A stretch of 55,364 bases of DNA from Arenicellales bacterium (GTDB taxonomy: Bacteria; Pseudomonadota; Gammaproteobacteria; Arenicellales; JAANXG01): the NCBI GenBank assembly GCA_030066885.1, contig JASJAT010000002.1, forward strand, positions 1 to 55,364. Reading direction: 5' to 3'. Position 1 is the stretch's first letter, and the number at the start of each line of letters is the position of its first letter. Shown here piece after piece: positions 26,163-34,511 of this stretch. The position numbers were made by a program, and so were the translations under genes. The notes under the pieces are model-generated. The model ran no database searches. It saw nothing but the letters and a program-made list of their open reading frames with translations, and was not told the origin of the DNA.

Positions 26163-27133
26163 CAGGTTTCTCTTCTCCCTGCCTGACCGCCCATGATGAT
26201 GGCCATGATAGACATTCTGACGGCTATGCCGTTGGTGACCTGATTCAAAATGACCGAGTGTGGACCATCGGCGACGTCGGAAGCGATTTCCAATCCTCTG
26301 TTAATAGGGCCTGGATGCATGACCAGCGCATCCGGTTTAGCATGGGCCAGCTTATCCCCGGTCAGCCCGTATAGATTGAAGTATTCTTGTTCGCTGGCTA
26401 TCAAAGTACCTTGCATGCGCTCCAATTGCAGGCGCAGCATAATGATTACATCGACGTCTTTTAAACCGAGAGACATGTCGCTGTAGGGATGCACTCCCAG
26501 GCGCTCGACCTCTGTAGGCAACAGAGTTTTTGGAGCAATGACACGAATCTCCGGTACGCCCAGGATGTTCAAAGCATGGATCTGAGATCGAGCTACTCTG
26601 GAGTGGAGGATGTCGCCGACTATCGCAACGTTCAGGTTGTTGAATTCCTTTTTGTACTGGCGGATGGTGAACATGTCCAGCATGGCTTGGGTTGGGTGCG
26701 CGTGTCGCCCGTCACCTGCATTAATAACCGCGACATGTGGAGGAACATGGTGTGCAATGAGAAATGCGGCCCCACTATGCGCATCACGTACGACGAAAAG
26801 ATCAGTGTGCATCGCTTCCAGGGTTTTGACGGTATCCAGGACCGACTCACCCTTGCTGGTCGACAAGCGCGTGGGATTGAGGTTTATCACATCTGCAGAC
26901 AGGCGCTTGGCCGCGATTTCGAAAGTGGTTCTGGTACGGGTGCTGTTTTCGAAAAACAGGTTAACCACAGTCTTGCCGCGAAGTATTGGAACTTTTTTAA
27001 TCTCGCGTTCGCCGAACGTAATGAACGACTCGGCGGTATCCAGGATATGCACGAGTGTTTCTCGCTCGAGTCCCTCTATGGTCAAAAAATGACGCAACTG
27101 ACCTGTCTGATCATATTGCATGTCAGCAATCAT
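26162..27133 (-). CDS. pyrB: Aspartate carbamoyltransferase catalytic subunit PyrB
   Basis: PyrB condenses carbamoyl phosphate and aspartate, the committed step of pyrimidine synthesis. The product is 323 residues, with the carbamoyl-phosphate loop [19 protein letters not shown] and the later motifs [12 protein letters not shown] and MHPGPINRG all intact. The N-terminal extension ([22 protein letters not shown]) is longer than in E. coli, as in the Pseudomonas-type enzyme that binds nucleotides on the catalytic chain and pairs with PyrC'. No pyrI regulatory subunit is present. The start overlaps pyrR by 4 bp. Confidence 0.97.
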   Translation of the reverse strand: MIADMQYDQTGQLRHFLTIEGLERETLVHILDTAESFITFGEREIKKVPILRGKTVVNLFFENSTRTRTTFEIAAKRLSADVINLNPTRLSTSKGESVLDTVKTLEAMHTDLFVVRDAHSGAAFLIAHHVPPHVAVINAGDGRHAHPTQAMLDMFTIRQYKKEFNNLNVAIVGDILHSRVARSQIHALNILGVPEIRVIAPKTLLPTEVERLGVHPYSDMSLGLKDVDVIIMLRLQLERMQGTLIASEQEYFNLYGLTGDKLAHAKPDALVMHPGPINRGLEIASDVADGPHSVILNQVTNGIAVRMSIMAIIMGGQAGRRET

Positions 27134-27642
27134 GAATCCTTCTCGCTTATTTTAAGCGACAGTTCGTCAGGTCCGAGTAATTTGATATGTTGCTCGGCTG
27201 CTAAGCGCAAATGTTCTCCGACAACGTCGGGTTGTATGGGTAGTTCACGACCATCTCGCTCCACTAAAGCAGCCAGTACTATGGAACTCGGTCGCCCATA
27301 GTCGAAAATCACATTCATCGCGGCACGTGTCGTGCGGCCAGTATGTAGTACATCATCAACCAAAATAACGTGGCGCTCATTAACGTCGGTGGGCAAGTTT
27401 GACGCTTTGACCTGGGGATGCACACCTATTCGCGTAAAGTCATCGCGATAGAAACTGATGTCTAATGTTCCCAGCGGGTCTTCGAATTGCAGCGCTTTGT
27501 GCAATGATTCAGCGACCCAAACCCCTCCAGTATGAATACCAATCATGATCGGGTCTCGCGAAAGATAGGGTTGCAGGCCGGTTTCCATAGTCGCGAGAAG
27601 CTGGCTAACGTCGAGATCAGGTGTTTCCACGTTCGTGCTCAC
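27130..27642 (-). CDS. pyrR: PyrR bifunctional uracil phosphoribosyltransferase / regulator
   Basis: The 170-residue PRTase-fold protein has the PRPP-binding motif [18 protein letters not shown] and the start of the family ([16 protein letters not shown]). In Gram-positive bacteria PyrR binds pyr mRNA and attenuates transcription, while in Gammaproteobacteria its regulatory role is less clear. Some members have uracil phosphoribosyltransferase activity. The start overlaps the ruvX end by 4 bp and its end overlaps pyrB by 4 bp, so expression is tightly tied to both. I see no anti-terminator structure in the coding overlaps. Confidence 0.94.
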   Translation of the reverse strand: MSTNVETPDLDVSQLLATMETGLQPYLSRDPIMIGIHTGGVWVAESLHKALQFEDPLGTLDISFYRDDFTRIGVHPQVKASNLPTDVNERHVILVDDVLHTGRTTRAAMNVIFDYGRPSSIVLAALVERDGRELPIQPDVVGEHLRLAAEQHIKLLGPDELSLKISEKDS

Positions 27643-28094
27643 TTGTTGTTTTGCTCACCAAGAAATGTTTCCAGAATTAACCGGGCCGCAACTTGGTCAC
27701 GCTTGCGTGACGTTTTACCGGAGCGAGTTCCTTGAGCTATCGCTAGGCGGGCCGCTTCAGAAGTTAAGTACTCGTTTACCCAGTGTACGGGTAGATTGTA
27801 ACGGTCGGACAATGTTTGCCCAAATTTCTTGGCACGCTTTGTCATCGCGGTTTCGCGGCCGTCGCTATCAAGAGGGACACCTACGACCAGCGCTACGGGT
27901 TGCCAAGTGTTTACGTGACGGGTGATTCGTTCCCAATCAGGCGATGATCCTTTGACGCTGACTGTATCCAGGTCGCGCGCGGTTTGCGTTAGGTTCTGGC
28001 CGACGGCAATACCTATCTTTCGATTGCCGTAGTCAAACCCAAGATAGGTTTGTGTGAGTTTGGGTGGGCTAGGTTCGGATTCAGTACGCGTCAA
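27639..28094 (-). CDS. ruvX: Holliday junction resolvase-like protein RuvX (YqgF)
   Basis: This 151-residue RNase H-fold protein of the YqgF family is tied in E. coli to pre-16S rRNA 5'-end processing. It starts with LGFDYGNRKIGIAVGQ (first acidic residue in FDYG). The middle has VVGVPLDSDGRETAMTKRAKKFGQTL, and the end WVNEYLTSEAARLAIAQG and KRDQVAARLILETFL, all characteristic. An N-terminal extension of about 15 residues (MTRTESEPSPPKLTQ) precedes the fold. It overlaps both yqgE and pyrR by 4 bp. Confidence 0.95.
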   Translation of the reverse strand: MTRTESEPSPPKLTQTYLGFDYGNRKIGIAVGQNLTQTARDLDTVSVKGSSPDWERITRHVNTWQPVALVVGVPLDSDGRETAMTKRAKKFGQTLSDRYNLPVHWVNEYLTSEAARLAIAQGTRSGKTSRKRDQVAARLILETFLGEQNNK

Positions 28095-28654
28095 GCGTGA
28101 CCCGCATCGGTGGACAGCAAACTCAAGTCTACTCCAAGAAGACTAGCAGCTTTTGACCAGCGTTCTTCTATCGGTGTTGCGAAGATAAGGTCGTTATCGG
28201 CAGGCCAGTTTAGCCAGGCGTTTTCACTGATTTCCCGTTCGAGTTGTCCCGCCCCCCAACCGGCATATCCCAGAGCGAGCAGCGCGCGATTTGGCCCGGA
28301 ATTGTTAGCCATTGCTTCGAGAATGTCTCGCGATGTGGTTAGGCCGGTTAAGTTGCTGATCTTCAGTGTGGAATCCCAGTCTCCGATATCCTCATGCAAG
28401 ATAAATCCGCGCTCGATCTGTACCGGTCCACCGTAGTGAACTGGAGCTTCGGATTTGGTCGACGTCTCTCTGGCTATTTTCATTTGGTCTAATACGTCAC
28501 CGACCGTGAGATCTATCGTACGGTTGATCACGATACCCAAAGCACCCTCGTGATTGTGTTGACAAATGTACGTTACGGTTTGCTCAAAATTCGGATCCTT
28601 CATCGCCGGCATGGCGATTAAGAAATGATTAGTAAGATAATTCGGTTTCTCCAT
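28091..28654 (-). CDS. yqgE: UPF0301/AlgH family protein YqgE
   Basis: The 187-residue protein of the DUF179 family has the standard start (YLTNHFLIAMPAMKDPNFEQTVTYICQHN), HEGALGIVINR and the GYAGWGAGQLEREI signature. In Pseudomonas the name AlgH reflects an effect on alginate regulation, but the biochemical function is not established. It is the first gene of the yqgE-ruvX-pyrR-pyrB-pyrC' unit. Its promoter region holds a REPIN-like element starting only about 13 bp upstream of the ATG, which may shape expression of the whole unit. Confidence 0.94.
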   Translation of the reverse strand: MEKPNYLTNHFLIAMPAMKDPNFEQTVTYICQHNHEGALGIVINRTIDLTVGDVLDQMKIARETSTKSEAPVHYGGPVQIERGFILHEDIGDWDSTLKISNLTGLTTSRDILEAMANNSGPNRALLALGYAGWGAGQLEREISENAWLNWPADNDLIFATPIEERWSKAASLLGVDLSLLSTDAGHA

Positions 28655-28666
28655 AGCCCGTATTAT

Positions 28667-28761
28667 AAACCGGGGACAGTATACTTTTTAACTGTGTTTT
28701 TCTTTTATGAGAATAAAGACAGGATATAAAACGATGTTAAAAAGTATACTGTCCGCCGGTT
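28667..28761. repeat. REPIN-like element upstream of yqgE
   Basis: The arms at 28667-28692 and 28736-28761 carry the same ACAGTATACTTTTTAAC sequence as the 12690 element in inverted orientation. The right arm has one extra G (GTCCGCCGG in place of GTCCCCGG). The 43-bp core differs from the first element. It lies between the tonB and yqgE genes. Confidence 0.8.
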
Positions 28762-28799
28762 AATCCGAGCATGCCGCTGCTACAGTTTTGTCATCCGGT

Positions 28800-29696
28800 T
28801 TATCGGCTTGTTAACCTGCTGCCACGGACGAATTTCCACGTGCGAGTGATGTGAAGGATGTCAACCTCAGAGCGGAAAGTAGTAGGAAAGGGATCGAATG
28901 GAGAAGACAGCCGAACGATTCTTATCGCGGCGTCATCCAGCACCTTATGTCCGGAAGGTTTAATCACATTGATGGCATGTAGGTGCCCATTCGACTTGAT
29001 TTCAACATCAAGCACAAGCTGGCCGGTGAGTTTGTCCCTTTTAGCCTGCTCGGGATAATTCAGGTTGCCAACGGTTTCGACCCTGGTCCGCCAGGCTTCC
29101 ATATAGGCTGCATACTTGTATTCCTTTGTCCTTGCGCTTAAGAACTTGCGGCGCGGCCTTTTCTGATACTCCTCCCAAAACTGGCTAATCTCTGCACTCA
29201 GCCGAGAGCGCTCCCTGTTCACCGGTCGATTCTGGACTAAACCGGGTTTCCTTATCGTTTCAATTTCCTCCTTGGTAGGGGGCTCCGGATCTGTCATAGC
29301 AACATCTAGGGCTTTTTCTTGATCTTGCGTCAACATCGTTGTCTCAGGTTCGGTGACGGGTCCTGAGTCTGGGACAATACGCGCAACCGGCAATTGATCC
29401 GAATCGACCGGTTTAGGTTCTAACGGCAGTGGGCTCTTTGATATGACTGGTTTATCCGACTCCCCTCCGCCTTCTTGATTGGCTTGGGCTAAAAACTCCG
29501 CTTTGTCGGGTTCTTCATCACTGCGAGAATTAACCAACGTGATTTCTAATGTGGGCAGAATGTCCTCATCTGCGATTTTAGGAATGGTAAAACTGATTCC
29601 GAGGATAATAACCAAATGAGCGAGGATTGATCCGAAAGCGGTTAAACCCAGGCGGTCGCTTCTGGTGAATCCAGGAATTTGGTCGGCAATATCCAC
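28800..29696 (-). CDS. tonB: Energy transducer TonB
   Basis: The 298-residue protein has the TonB layout: a short cytoplasmic N-terminus, one membrane anchor (about 19-40, LGLTAFGSILAHLVIILGIS), a long proline- and acid-rich periplasmic linker, and a C-terminal TonB domain (about 205-298, with LNYPEQAKRDKLTGQLVLDVEIKSNG and the following VIKPSGHKVLDDAAIR). It passes energy from an ExbBD-type motor to outer-membrane receptors. In Pseudomonas the gene at this position (tonB3) affects twitching and pilus assembly, so a link with the adjacent pil genes is a fair inference. No exbB or exbD is in the window. Confidence 0.92.
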   Translation of the reverse strand: MDIADQIPGFTRSDRLGLTAFGSILAHLVIILGISFTIPKIADEDILPTLEITLVNSRSDEEPDKAEFLAQANQEGGGESDKPVISKSPLPLEPKPVDSDQLPVARIVPDSGPVTEPETTMLTQDQEKALDVAMTDPEPPTKEEIETIRKPGLVQNRPVNRERSRLSAEISQFWEEYQKRPRRKFLSARTKEYKYAAYMEAWRTRVETVGNLNYPEQAKRDKLTGQLVLDVEIKSNGHLHAINVIKPSGHKVLDDAAIRIVRLSSPFDPFPTTFRSEVDILHITRTWKFVRGSRLTSR

Positions 29697-29729
29697 AGGC
29701 TCTTTTTAGGTTCTGATATTTACAGCCGG

Positions 29730-30683
29730 TCAGTGGCTATTGAGTTGTTTCTCGATTGCATCAAAAAGCAGGCCGCTGATATTTACTTTGTAAATCGCAT
29801 CCAGTTCTCTAATACCCGTCGGACTGGTTACGTTGATCTCCGTCAGATAGTCTCCGATGATGTCCAGCCCTGCAAATAGTATCCCTGTTTTCTTTAGGGT
29901 TGGACCGACTTGTTCACAGATCCAACGGTCACGTTCTGACAGATCTTTGCCGATGCCTTTAGCCCCTACGGCCAGGTTCCCCCGGGTTTCGCCAGGCGCT
30001 GGGATACGAGCCAGTGAAAAAGGTGTCGGTTCACCGTCAATGAGTAAAACCCGTTTATCCCCTTCACTGATTTCGGGAATGAAACTCTGGGCCATACAGA
30101 ATTTGGTTTGATGATTAGTCAATGTCTCCATGACCACATTAAGGTTCGGGTCTGCAGAAGACACCCGGAATACTGAGGCTCCACCCATACCTTCTAAGGG
30201 TTTTAGAATAATGTCATCGTATTGTTGCAGGAAGCTCTTGATATCTTGGTATTCCCGTGTGACCAATGTCGGGGGCGTGCACTGCGAAAACCAAGCGGTA
30301 TACACCTTTTCATTTGCGTCTCGTAATGCTTGTGGTTTGTTGACCACCAATACGCCTTCACTCTCCGCACGCTCCAGCAGGTAGGTTGTATACACGTATT
30401 CCATATTAAACGGCGGGTCCTTGCGCATCATAATCACATCGAGACTTGACAGAGGTTTGGTGAATTCAGGCGACAACCGGTGCCATCCCTCGAAATCCTC
30501 AAACACTTCTACTTCGCGCATTCGGGCGTAGGGTTTTCCGTCGCTAAGAAACAAGTCGTTGAGTTCCATGTATTGGATTCGCCACTCTCGACGCTGCGCT
30601 TCCAATAACATCGCAAACGTAGAATCTTTAGCTATTTTTATCGATCCAATCGGATCCATGACAACACCAACTTGAACCGTCAT
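29730..30683 (-). CDS. gshB: Glutathione synthetase GshB
   Basis: GshB joins gamma-glutamylcysteine and glycine with ATP, the second step of glutathione synthesis. The 317-residue protein starts VQVGVVMDPIGSIKIAKDSTFAMLLEAQRR and carries the ATP-grasp motifs MRKDPPFNMEYVYTTYLLE, ILKPLEGMGGASVFRV and ITEINVTSPTGIRELDA (DYLTEINVTSPTG). It lies upstream of tonB by 33 nt on the same strand and is divergent from pilG, as in Pseudomonas. gshA is elsewhere. Confidence 0.97.
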   Translation of the reverse strand: MTVQVGVVMDPIGSIKIAKDSTFAMLLEAQRREWRIQYMELNDLFLSDGKPYARMREVEVFEDFEGWHRLSPEFTKPLSSLDVIMMRKDPPFNMEYVYTTYLLERAESEGVLVVNKPQALRDANEKVYTAWFSQCTPPTLVTREYQDIKSFLQQYDDIILKPLEGMGGASVFRVSSADPNLNVVMETLTNHQTKFCMAQSFIPEISEGDKRVLLIDGEPTPFSLARIPAPGETRGNLAVGAKGIGKDLSERDRWICEQVGPTLKKTGILFAGLDIIGDYLTEINVTSPTGIRELDAIYKVNISGLLFDAIEKQLNSH

Positions 30684-30707
30684 GTGCGCTGGACACTTTT
30701 AAACACG

Positions 30708-30735
30708 TTGATCACAGGAATTGTCAGAATATCAT
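30708..30735 (+). promoter_or_regulatory. Possible promoter upstream of pilG
   Basis: TTGATC (30708-30713) and TATCAT (30730-30735) are 16 nt apart. If used, the pilG message would have a leader of about 220 nt. The match is moderate. Confidence 0.25.
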
Positions 30736-30800
30736 GAAATATGCTAGACAAATCATCAATATATTGTTATTTGATAGAATTAGCTTGAGCAAATACCAAG

Positions 30801-30850
30801 ACCGGGCAGTCAACCGGTCGAAACGGCCAAGCAGGAGGCTTCCCGGTTGG
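30801..30850 (+). promoter_or_regulatory. Structured leader candidate upstream of pilG
   Basis: GC-rich inverted segments are packed into 50 nt. CCGGG (30802-30806) can pair with CCCGG (30842-30846), while AACCGG (30812-30817) can pair with the overlapping CCGGTT (30843-30848), so the two pairings exclude each other. Inside is a small hairpin AAGC/GCTT with loop AGGAG (30829-30841), a GGA-in-loop pattern like CsrA/RsmA sites. I do not recognise a known riboswitch. Confidence 0.35.
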
Positions 30851-30961
30851 TCGTTCGCATACGGTAAATAGACTATGCTTATAGTTTAGTTGCTCCTTGG
30901 GGACGCATACAGCGTTGTTTTTGTTACTGTTTTTGTTAAATTTGAGTACAAAGAGGGTGCG

Positions 30962-31342
30962 ATGGCGATAAAAGTCATGGTCATCGATGACAGCAACACC
31001 ATTCGAAAAACCACAGAAGCATTGCTGACAAAAAAAGGTTACGAAGTTTTAACTGCGGCAGACGGATTTGAAGCGATGTCATTAATCACAGATCATCGAC
31101 CGGACATAATATTTGTGGACATCATGATGCCTCGCCTGAATGGATACCAAACTTGCACTTTGATTAAAAACAACCGGCACTTTAAGCAAACGCCGGTTAT
31201 TATGCTGTCGAGCAAAGATGGACTTTTTGATCGGGCTAGGGGTCGAATTGCTGGTTCAGAGGAACATATAAACAAACCATTTACAGAAGTAGATCTGTTA
31301 TCTGCCATCGATAAACACGTTAGTAGCCCGGTGACCCATTAA
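30962..31342 (+). CDS. pilG: Twitching motility response regulator PilG
   Basis: PilG is a single-domain receiver of the Pil-Chp pathway that favours pilus extension and, in Pseudomonas, cAMP synthesis. I use ATG 30962 (126 residues, MAIKVMVIDDSNTIRKT), which has AGAGGG before it. The frame is open 24 codons further up, but that part is not family-like. The acidic pair is DD at 9-10, the phosphorylated aspartate is D53 (FVDIMMPRLNG) and the conserved Lys is in NKPF. It heads the pilG-pilH-pilI-pilJ-chpA run. Confidence 0.96.
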   Translation: MAIKVMVIDDSNTIRKTTEALLTKKGYEVLTAADGFEAMSLITDHRPDIIFVDIMMPRLNGYQTCTLIKNNRHFKQTPVIMLSSKDGLFDRARGRIAGSEEHINKPFTEVDLLSAIDKHVSSPVTH

Positions 31343-31397
31343 CTGGGTTCACAGGTTTTTTTGTTCGGGTAGCTTTAAAATTTACGAGGGGACACCG

Positions 31398-31760
31398 ATG
31401 GAAGCTCAAAAGGTTTTAGTCGTGGATGATTCGCCCACTGACTTACATTTAATCACCGGTTACCTAATGAATAACGGATATACTGCGGTATCGGCATCAA
31501 CCGGGGAAGAAGCATTAGAGAAAGTCAATGCCGACAAACCGGATTTGATCTTGATGGATGTGGTGATGCCGGGAATGAATGGTTATGAGGCGACAAGGGC
31601 ACTCCACAAGAATCCGGATACGGCGTCGATCCCTATAATGATCATCTCTTCAAAAGGACAGGATACCGATAAAATATGGGGCATGAGACAAGGGGCAAAG
31701 GATTATTTGGTTAAGCCTATTACCGAACGCGCCTTAATTGAGAAAATAAGAGCTCTGTGA
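31398..31760 (+). CDS. pilH: Twitching motility response regulator PilH
   Basis: PilH is a second CheY-like single receiver that works with PilG and promotes retraction or acts as a phosphate sink. The 120-residue protein has DD at 10-11, the phosphoacceptor D54 (LMDVVMPGMNGYEA), the ISSKGQDTDKIWGMRQGAKDYLVKP segment and the conserved K in VKP. The GQDTDKIWGMRQGA stretch is typical of PilH and differs from PilG. A GAGGGG ribosome-binding site precedes it. It follows pilG by 55 nt and precedes pilI by 14 nt. Confidence 0.96.
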   Translation: MEAQKVLVVDDSPTDLHLITGYLMNNGYTAVSASTGEEALEKVNADKPDLILMDVVMPGMNGYEATRALHKNPDTASIPIMIISSKGQDTDKIWGMRQGAKDYLVKPITERALIEKIRAL

Positions 31761-31774
31761 CATAGAGCAAAACC

Positions 31775-32332
31775 ATGCATGACAAAACGGAGCATCCGGT
31801 TGAAGCCTTGTGGCGAATGCAGCAAGAGGCAAGGAAAGACGGGAGCACTCCGCCTGGCCAAGATCAGGATGAAAGAAGGTGGGGTGGGCTGGCCTTTCAG
31901 GTAGGTGAAAACCGGTTAGTTACGGAGTTAACCAGTGTAGTTGACGTATTGGATTGCCCCGCGGTAACACCGTTACCTGGGACGCAACCCTGGCTTAAAG
32001 GCGTATGTAATGTACGTGGAAACATTTACTCGGTAGTGGATTTGGGCGTATACCTGGGTGTTGCGCCGCCTTTGGCTGCCAACGAGGGTCGTCTGATGGT
32101 AGTCAATGACAAAGAACTGGGCAGTACATTACTGGTACCCAAGATATTTGGTCTACGTTACTTCAGCGAGCAGCAACTGCAACCAGACACATCGGGCCTT
32201 GCTGAAGTCATTCAACCCTATATTAAGCAAGCGTTTAAGCTGGACGACCAACTCTGGGGCGTATTGGATTTGGACCGACTAATAACAGCGAAAAAGTTTT
32301 TGCAGGTCGAGAGCACGGCTACAAGCAAGTGA
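31775..32332 (+). CDS. pilI: CheW-like adaptor PilI
   Basis: PilI couples the membrane receptor PilJ to the histidine kinase ChpA. The 185 residues form a single CheW domain ([54 protein letters not shown]), with a 45-residue N-terminal extension rich in charged residues. The gene lies between pilH and pilJ with small gaps, the standard Pil-Chp order. Confidence 0.94.
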   Translation: MHDKTEHPVEALWRMQQEARKDGSTPPGQDQDERRWGGLAFQVGENRLVTELTSVVDVLDCPAVTPLPGTQPWLKGVCNVRGNIYSVVDLGVYLGVAPPLAANEGRLMVVNDKELGSTLLVPKIFGLRYFSEQQLQPDTSGLAEVIQPYIKQAFKLDDQLWGVLDLDRLITAKKFLQVESTATSK

Positions 32333-32342
32333 GGTATGCCGT

Positions 32343-34478
32343 ATGGCAATAGCAAGAGACTCAATCGACGATAAAATGGAAGTCAATGAGACGGACAATG
32401 AGTCTCTCGATCAGGCATCGGTAGACGTTGATCTGGAAGATCCGTTGGTGTCTTCTCATGACGGAGATCCTTCAAATGTCGCCACCAGGCCGGCCAAACC
32501 TTCGATGATCAGCACAATTCTCAGCAACTTGCCGTTCCTGATCACCGGCATGATTTTGTTGATTATCGTTCTCGTCGTATTCCAAACCCTCGAAAGACAG
32601 CGCGCAGCTAGTCAAGCGGAATATGTGGAACGGGCGTCAAAATTGTCAGCTCTATCCCAACAAATAACCGTAGACGCTGGTATCGCTACAAGGGGTGATG
32701 AAAGTGCGTTTACTGGGTTGCAACTGGCACGGCAACAATTTGCAACGATCGCGGAGTCACTCGACAAAGGTGATACTGGCGCGAAGATGGCACCGCTGCC
32801 AGGGATAAACAGGGACGCTCTACTATCTGTCTTATCTCTGTGGGAGGATGTCAAAATAAATGTTGATACTATCCTTGAGCACCAGGACGTGCTGCTCGAC
32901 ACCCACCAGCAAGCCAAGGTCGTCAACGAAACAGCCCCGCTGTTGCTGACCAAGGCAGACGACATGGTAGACGCGGTAGTCAATGAATCCCAGGATGTAA
33001 GACTAGTCAATGAATCTGCCCGTCTGCGTAGTTTAAGTCAGCGTATCGCCAAGGATGTGAACATCTACGCACAAGGCGAGAGTAATGCCACCGTCGCGGC
33101 AGAGCAAATGGGTAAAGATGTAGAGCAGTTTCGGGCCAACTTAGAGGACCTGCGCAGGGTGGCAGGCCCGGTCACTTCAGTAAAACTGGACGAAGTCGAC
33201 ACTACCTATAATCAGTTAAAAACATCCGTTACTAATATTCTTGAAGGTTCCGACGATTTTTTTATGGCTCACAAGGCCTCATCATCGATCCAGGATTCGA
33301 CCGCGCTGATGTTGCCTGCGGTGGAGAGACTGGTTGAAGAGGTTGCGGCATCCGAAGCGAAAGATATACGGGCGTATATACCGTGGGTGTTGGGTGCGTT
33401 GATTGCCGTGTTTTTATTCTTGTTAGGCAGGGCTCTGATAAACGACGCAAGAAATCGTGCAGACCAAAGTGCACGACAAAACCGTGAAACACAAGACGCG
33501 ATCCTGAAACTTTTAGATGAGATGGGTAATTTGGCGGATGGAGACCTTACCATCGAGGCGGAAGTTACCGATCAGATCACGGGTGCCATCGCGGATTCCG
33601 TCAACTTTGCTGTCAAAGAAATGCGTGAACTGGTCACCCGTATCAACACGGCATCACAACAAGTTGCCCAGGAATCACAGGCTACGGCGTTAAGTGCACA
33701 GGAGTTGTCTAAAGCCAGTGCTCGACAGGCCGACCAAATTACCAGCACAACGGAAACAGTACAGTCCATGTCTCGTTCCATGGAAGATATGTCTAACGAA
33801 GCTTTGCGTTCAGCCCAGGTGGCGCGAACGTCTGTAGACGTGGCCAAGCGAGGAGCAAAGGCAGTGCGCGAGACGATTCAAGGCATGGATGACATGCGTG
33901 ATCAGATACAAGAGACCTCAAAGCGGATCAAACGCTTGGGTGAAAGCTCCCAGCAGATTAGTGATATTGTGGGGTTGATCAATGATATAGCGGAACAAAC
34001 CAATATCTTGTCACTCAATGCCGCCATACAAGCTGCGATGGCCGGGGAGTCGGGCAGAGGGTTTGCTGTTGTTGCCGACGAAGTACAAAGGTTGGCGGAA
34101 CGGTCGGCGGAAGCGACTAAACAGATCACAAGCCTTGTAAAAAACATTCAAGCAGACACAAATGAAGCAGTTGCGTCTATGGAGCAGGCGACACAGGGTA
34201 TGGTGGACGGTACAGAGTTGGCAGACGCGGCAGGTCAAGCGCTCGGTGAAATAGAATCTGTATCTGAGCAAATTTCAGAATTAATTGGTCGCATGGCGGA
34301 AACTGCACATAAACAATCTCAATCAGCAACGGATGTTTCAGATCAAATGACATCGATTCGCGATGTCACAACCACTACGTCGCAGGATGCGACACGGACA
34401 GCAGAATCCATTGGTAAACTTAAAAATCTGGCACGTGAGTTAGCACAGTCCGTGGCTGGTTTCAAAATCCCGGTATGA
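32343..34478 (+). CDS. pilJ: Twitching motility methyl-accepting chemoreceptor PilJ
   Basis: PilJ is the receptor of the Pil-Chp system, thought to sense pilin or surface contact. The 711-residue protein has a charged cytoplasmic N-terminus, TM1 at about 62-81 ([18 protein letters not shown]), a periplasmic part with two related helical PilJ-type modules (each with a run like [11 protein letters not shown] or [12 protein letters not shown]), and TM2 at about 345-363. A HAMP-like linker and a cytoplasmic signalling hairpin follow, whose tip reads [35 protein letters not shown]. The AIQAAMAGE form (Q, M) is the PilJ version of the receptor tip. Confidence 0.96.
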   Translation: MAIARDSIDDKMEVNETDNESLDQASVDVDLEDPLVSSHDGDPSNVATRPAKPSMISTILSNLPFLITGMILLIIVLVVFQTLERQRAASQAEYVERASKLSALSQQITVDAGIATRGDESAFTGLQLARQQFATIAESLDKGDTGAKMAPLPGINRDALLSVLSLWEDVKINVDTILEHQDVLLDTHQQAKVVNETAPLLLTKADDMVDAVVNESQDVRLVNESARLRSLSQRIAKDVNIYAQGESNATVAAEQMGKDVEQFRANLEDLRRVAGPVTSVKLDEVDTTYNQLKTSVTNILEGSDDFFMAHKASSSIQDSTALMLPAVERLVEEVAASEAKDIRAYIPWVLGALIAVFLFLLGRALINDARNRADQSARQNRETQDAILKLLDEMGNLADGDLTIEAEVTDQITGAIADSVNFAVKEMRELVTRINTASQQVAQESQATALSAQELSKASARQADQITSTTETVQSMSRSMEDMSNEALRSAQVARTSVDVAKRGAKAVRETIQGMDDMRDQIQETSKRIKRLGESSQQISDIVGLINDIAEQTNILSLNAAIQAAMAGESGRGFAVVADEVQRLAERSAEATKQITSLVKNIQADTNEAVASMEQATQGMVDGTELADAAGQALGEIESVSEQISELIGRMAETAHKQSQSATDVSDQMTSIRDVTTTTSQDATRTAESIGKLKNLARELAQSVAGFKIPV

Positions 34479-34511
34479 CTCGAATACCTCACATCGAACG
34501 AAGGGTAGGCT

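Noticed and set aside
27130..28660. PyrR-type transcription attenuator in the pyr unit
   Set aside because: Genes overlap by 4 bp and no anti-terminator/terminator pair is visible before pyrR or pyrB.
30801..30850. Cyclic-di-GMP riboswitch in the pilG leader
   Set aside because: The conserved GGACGCAAAGCC-type core is absent, so the segment was left as an unnamed structured leader.
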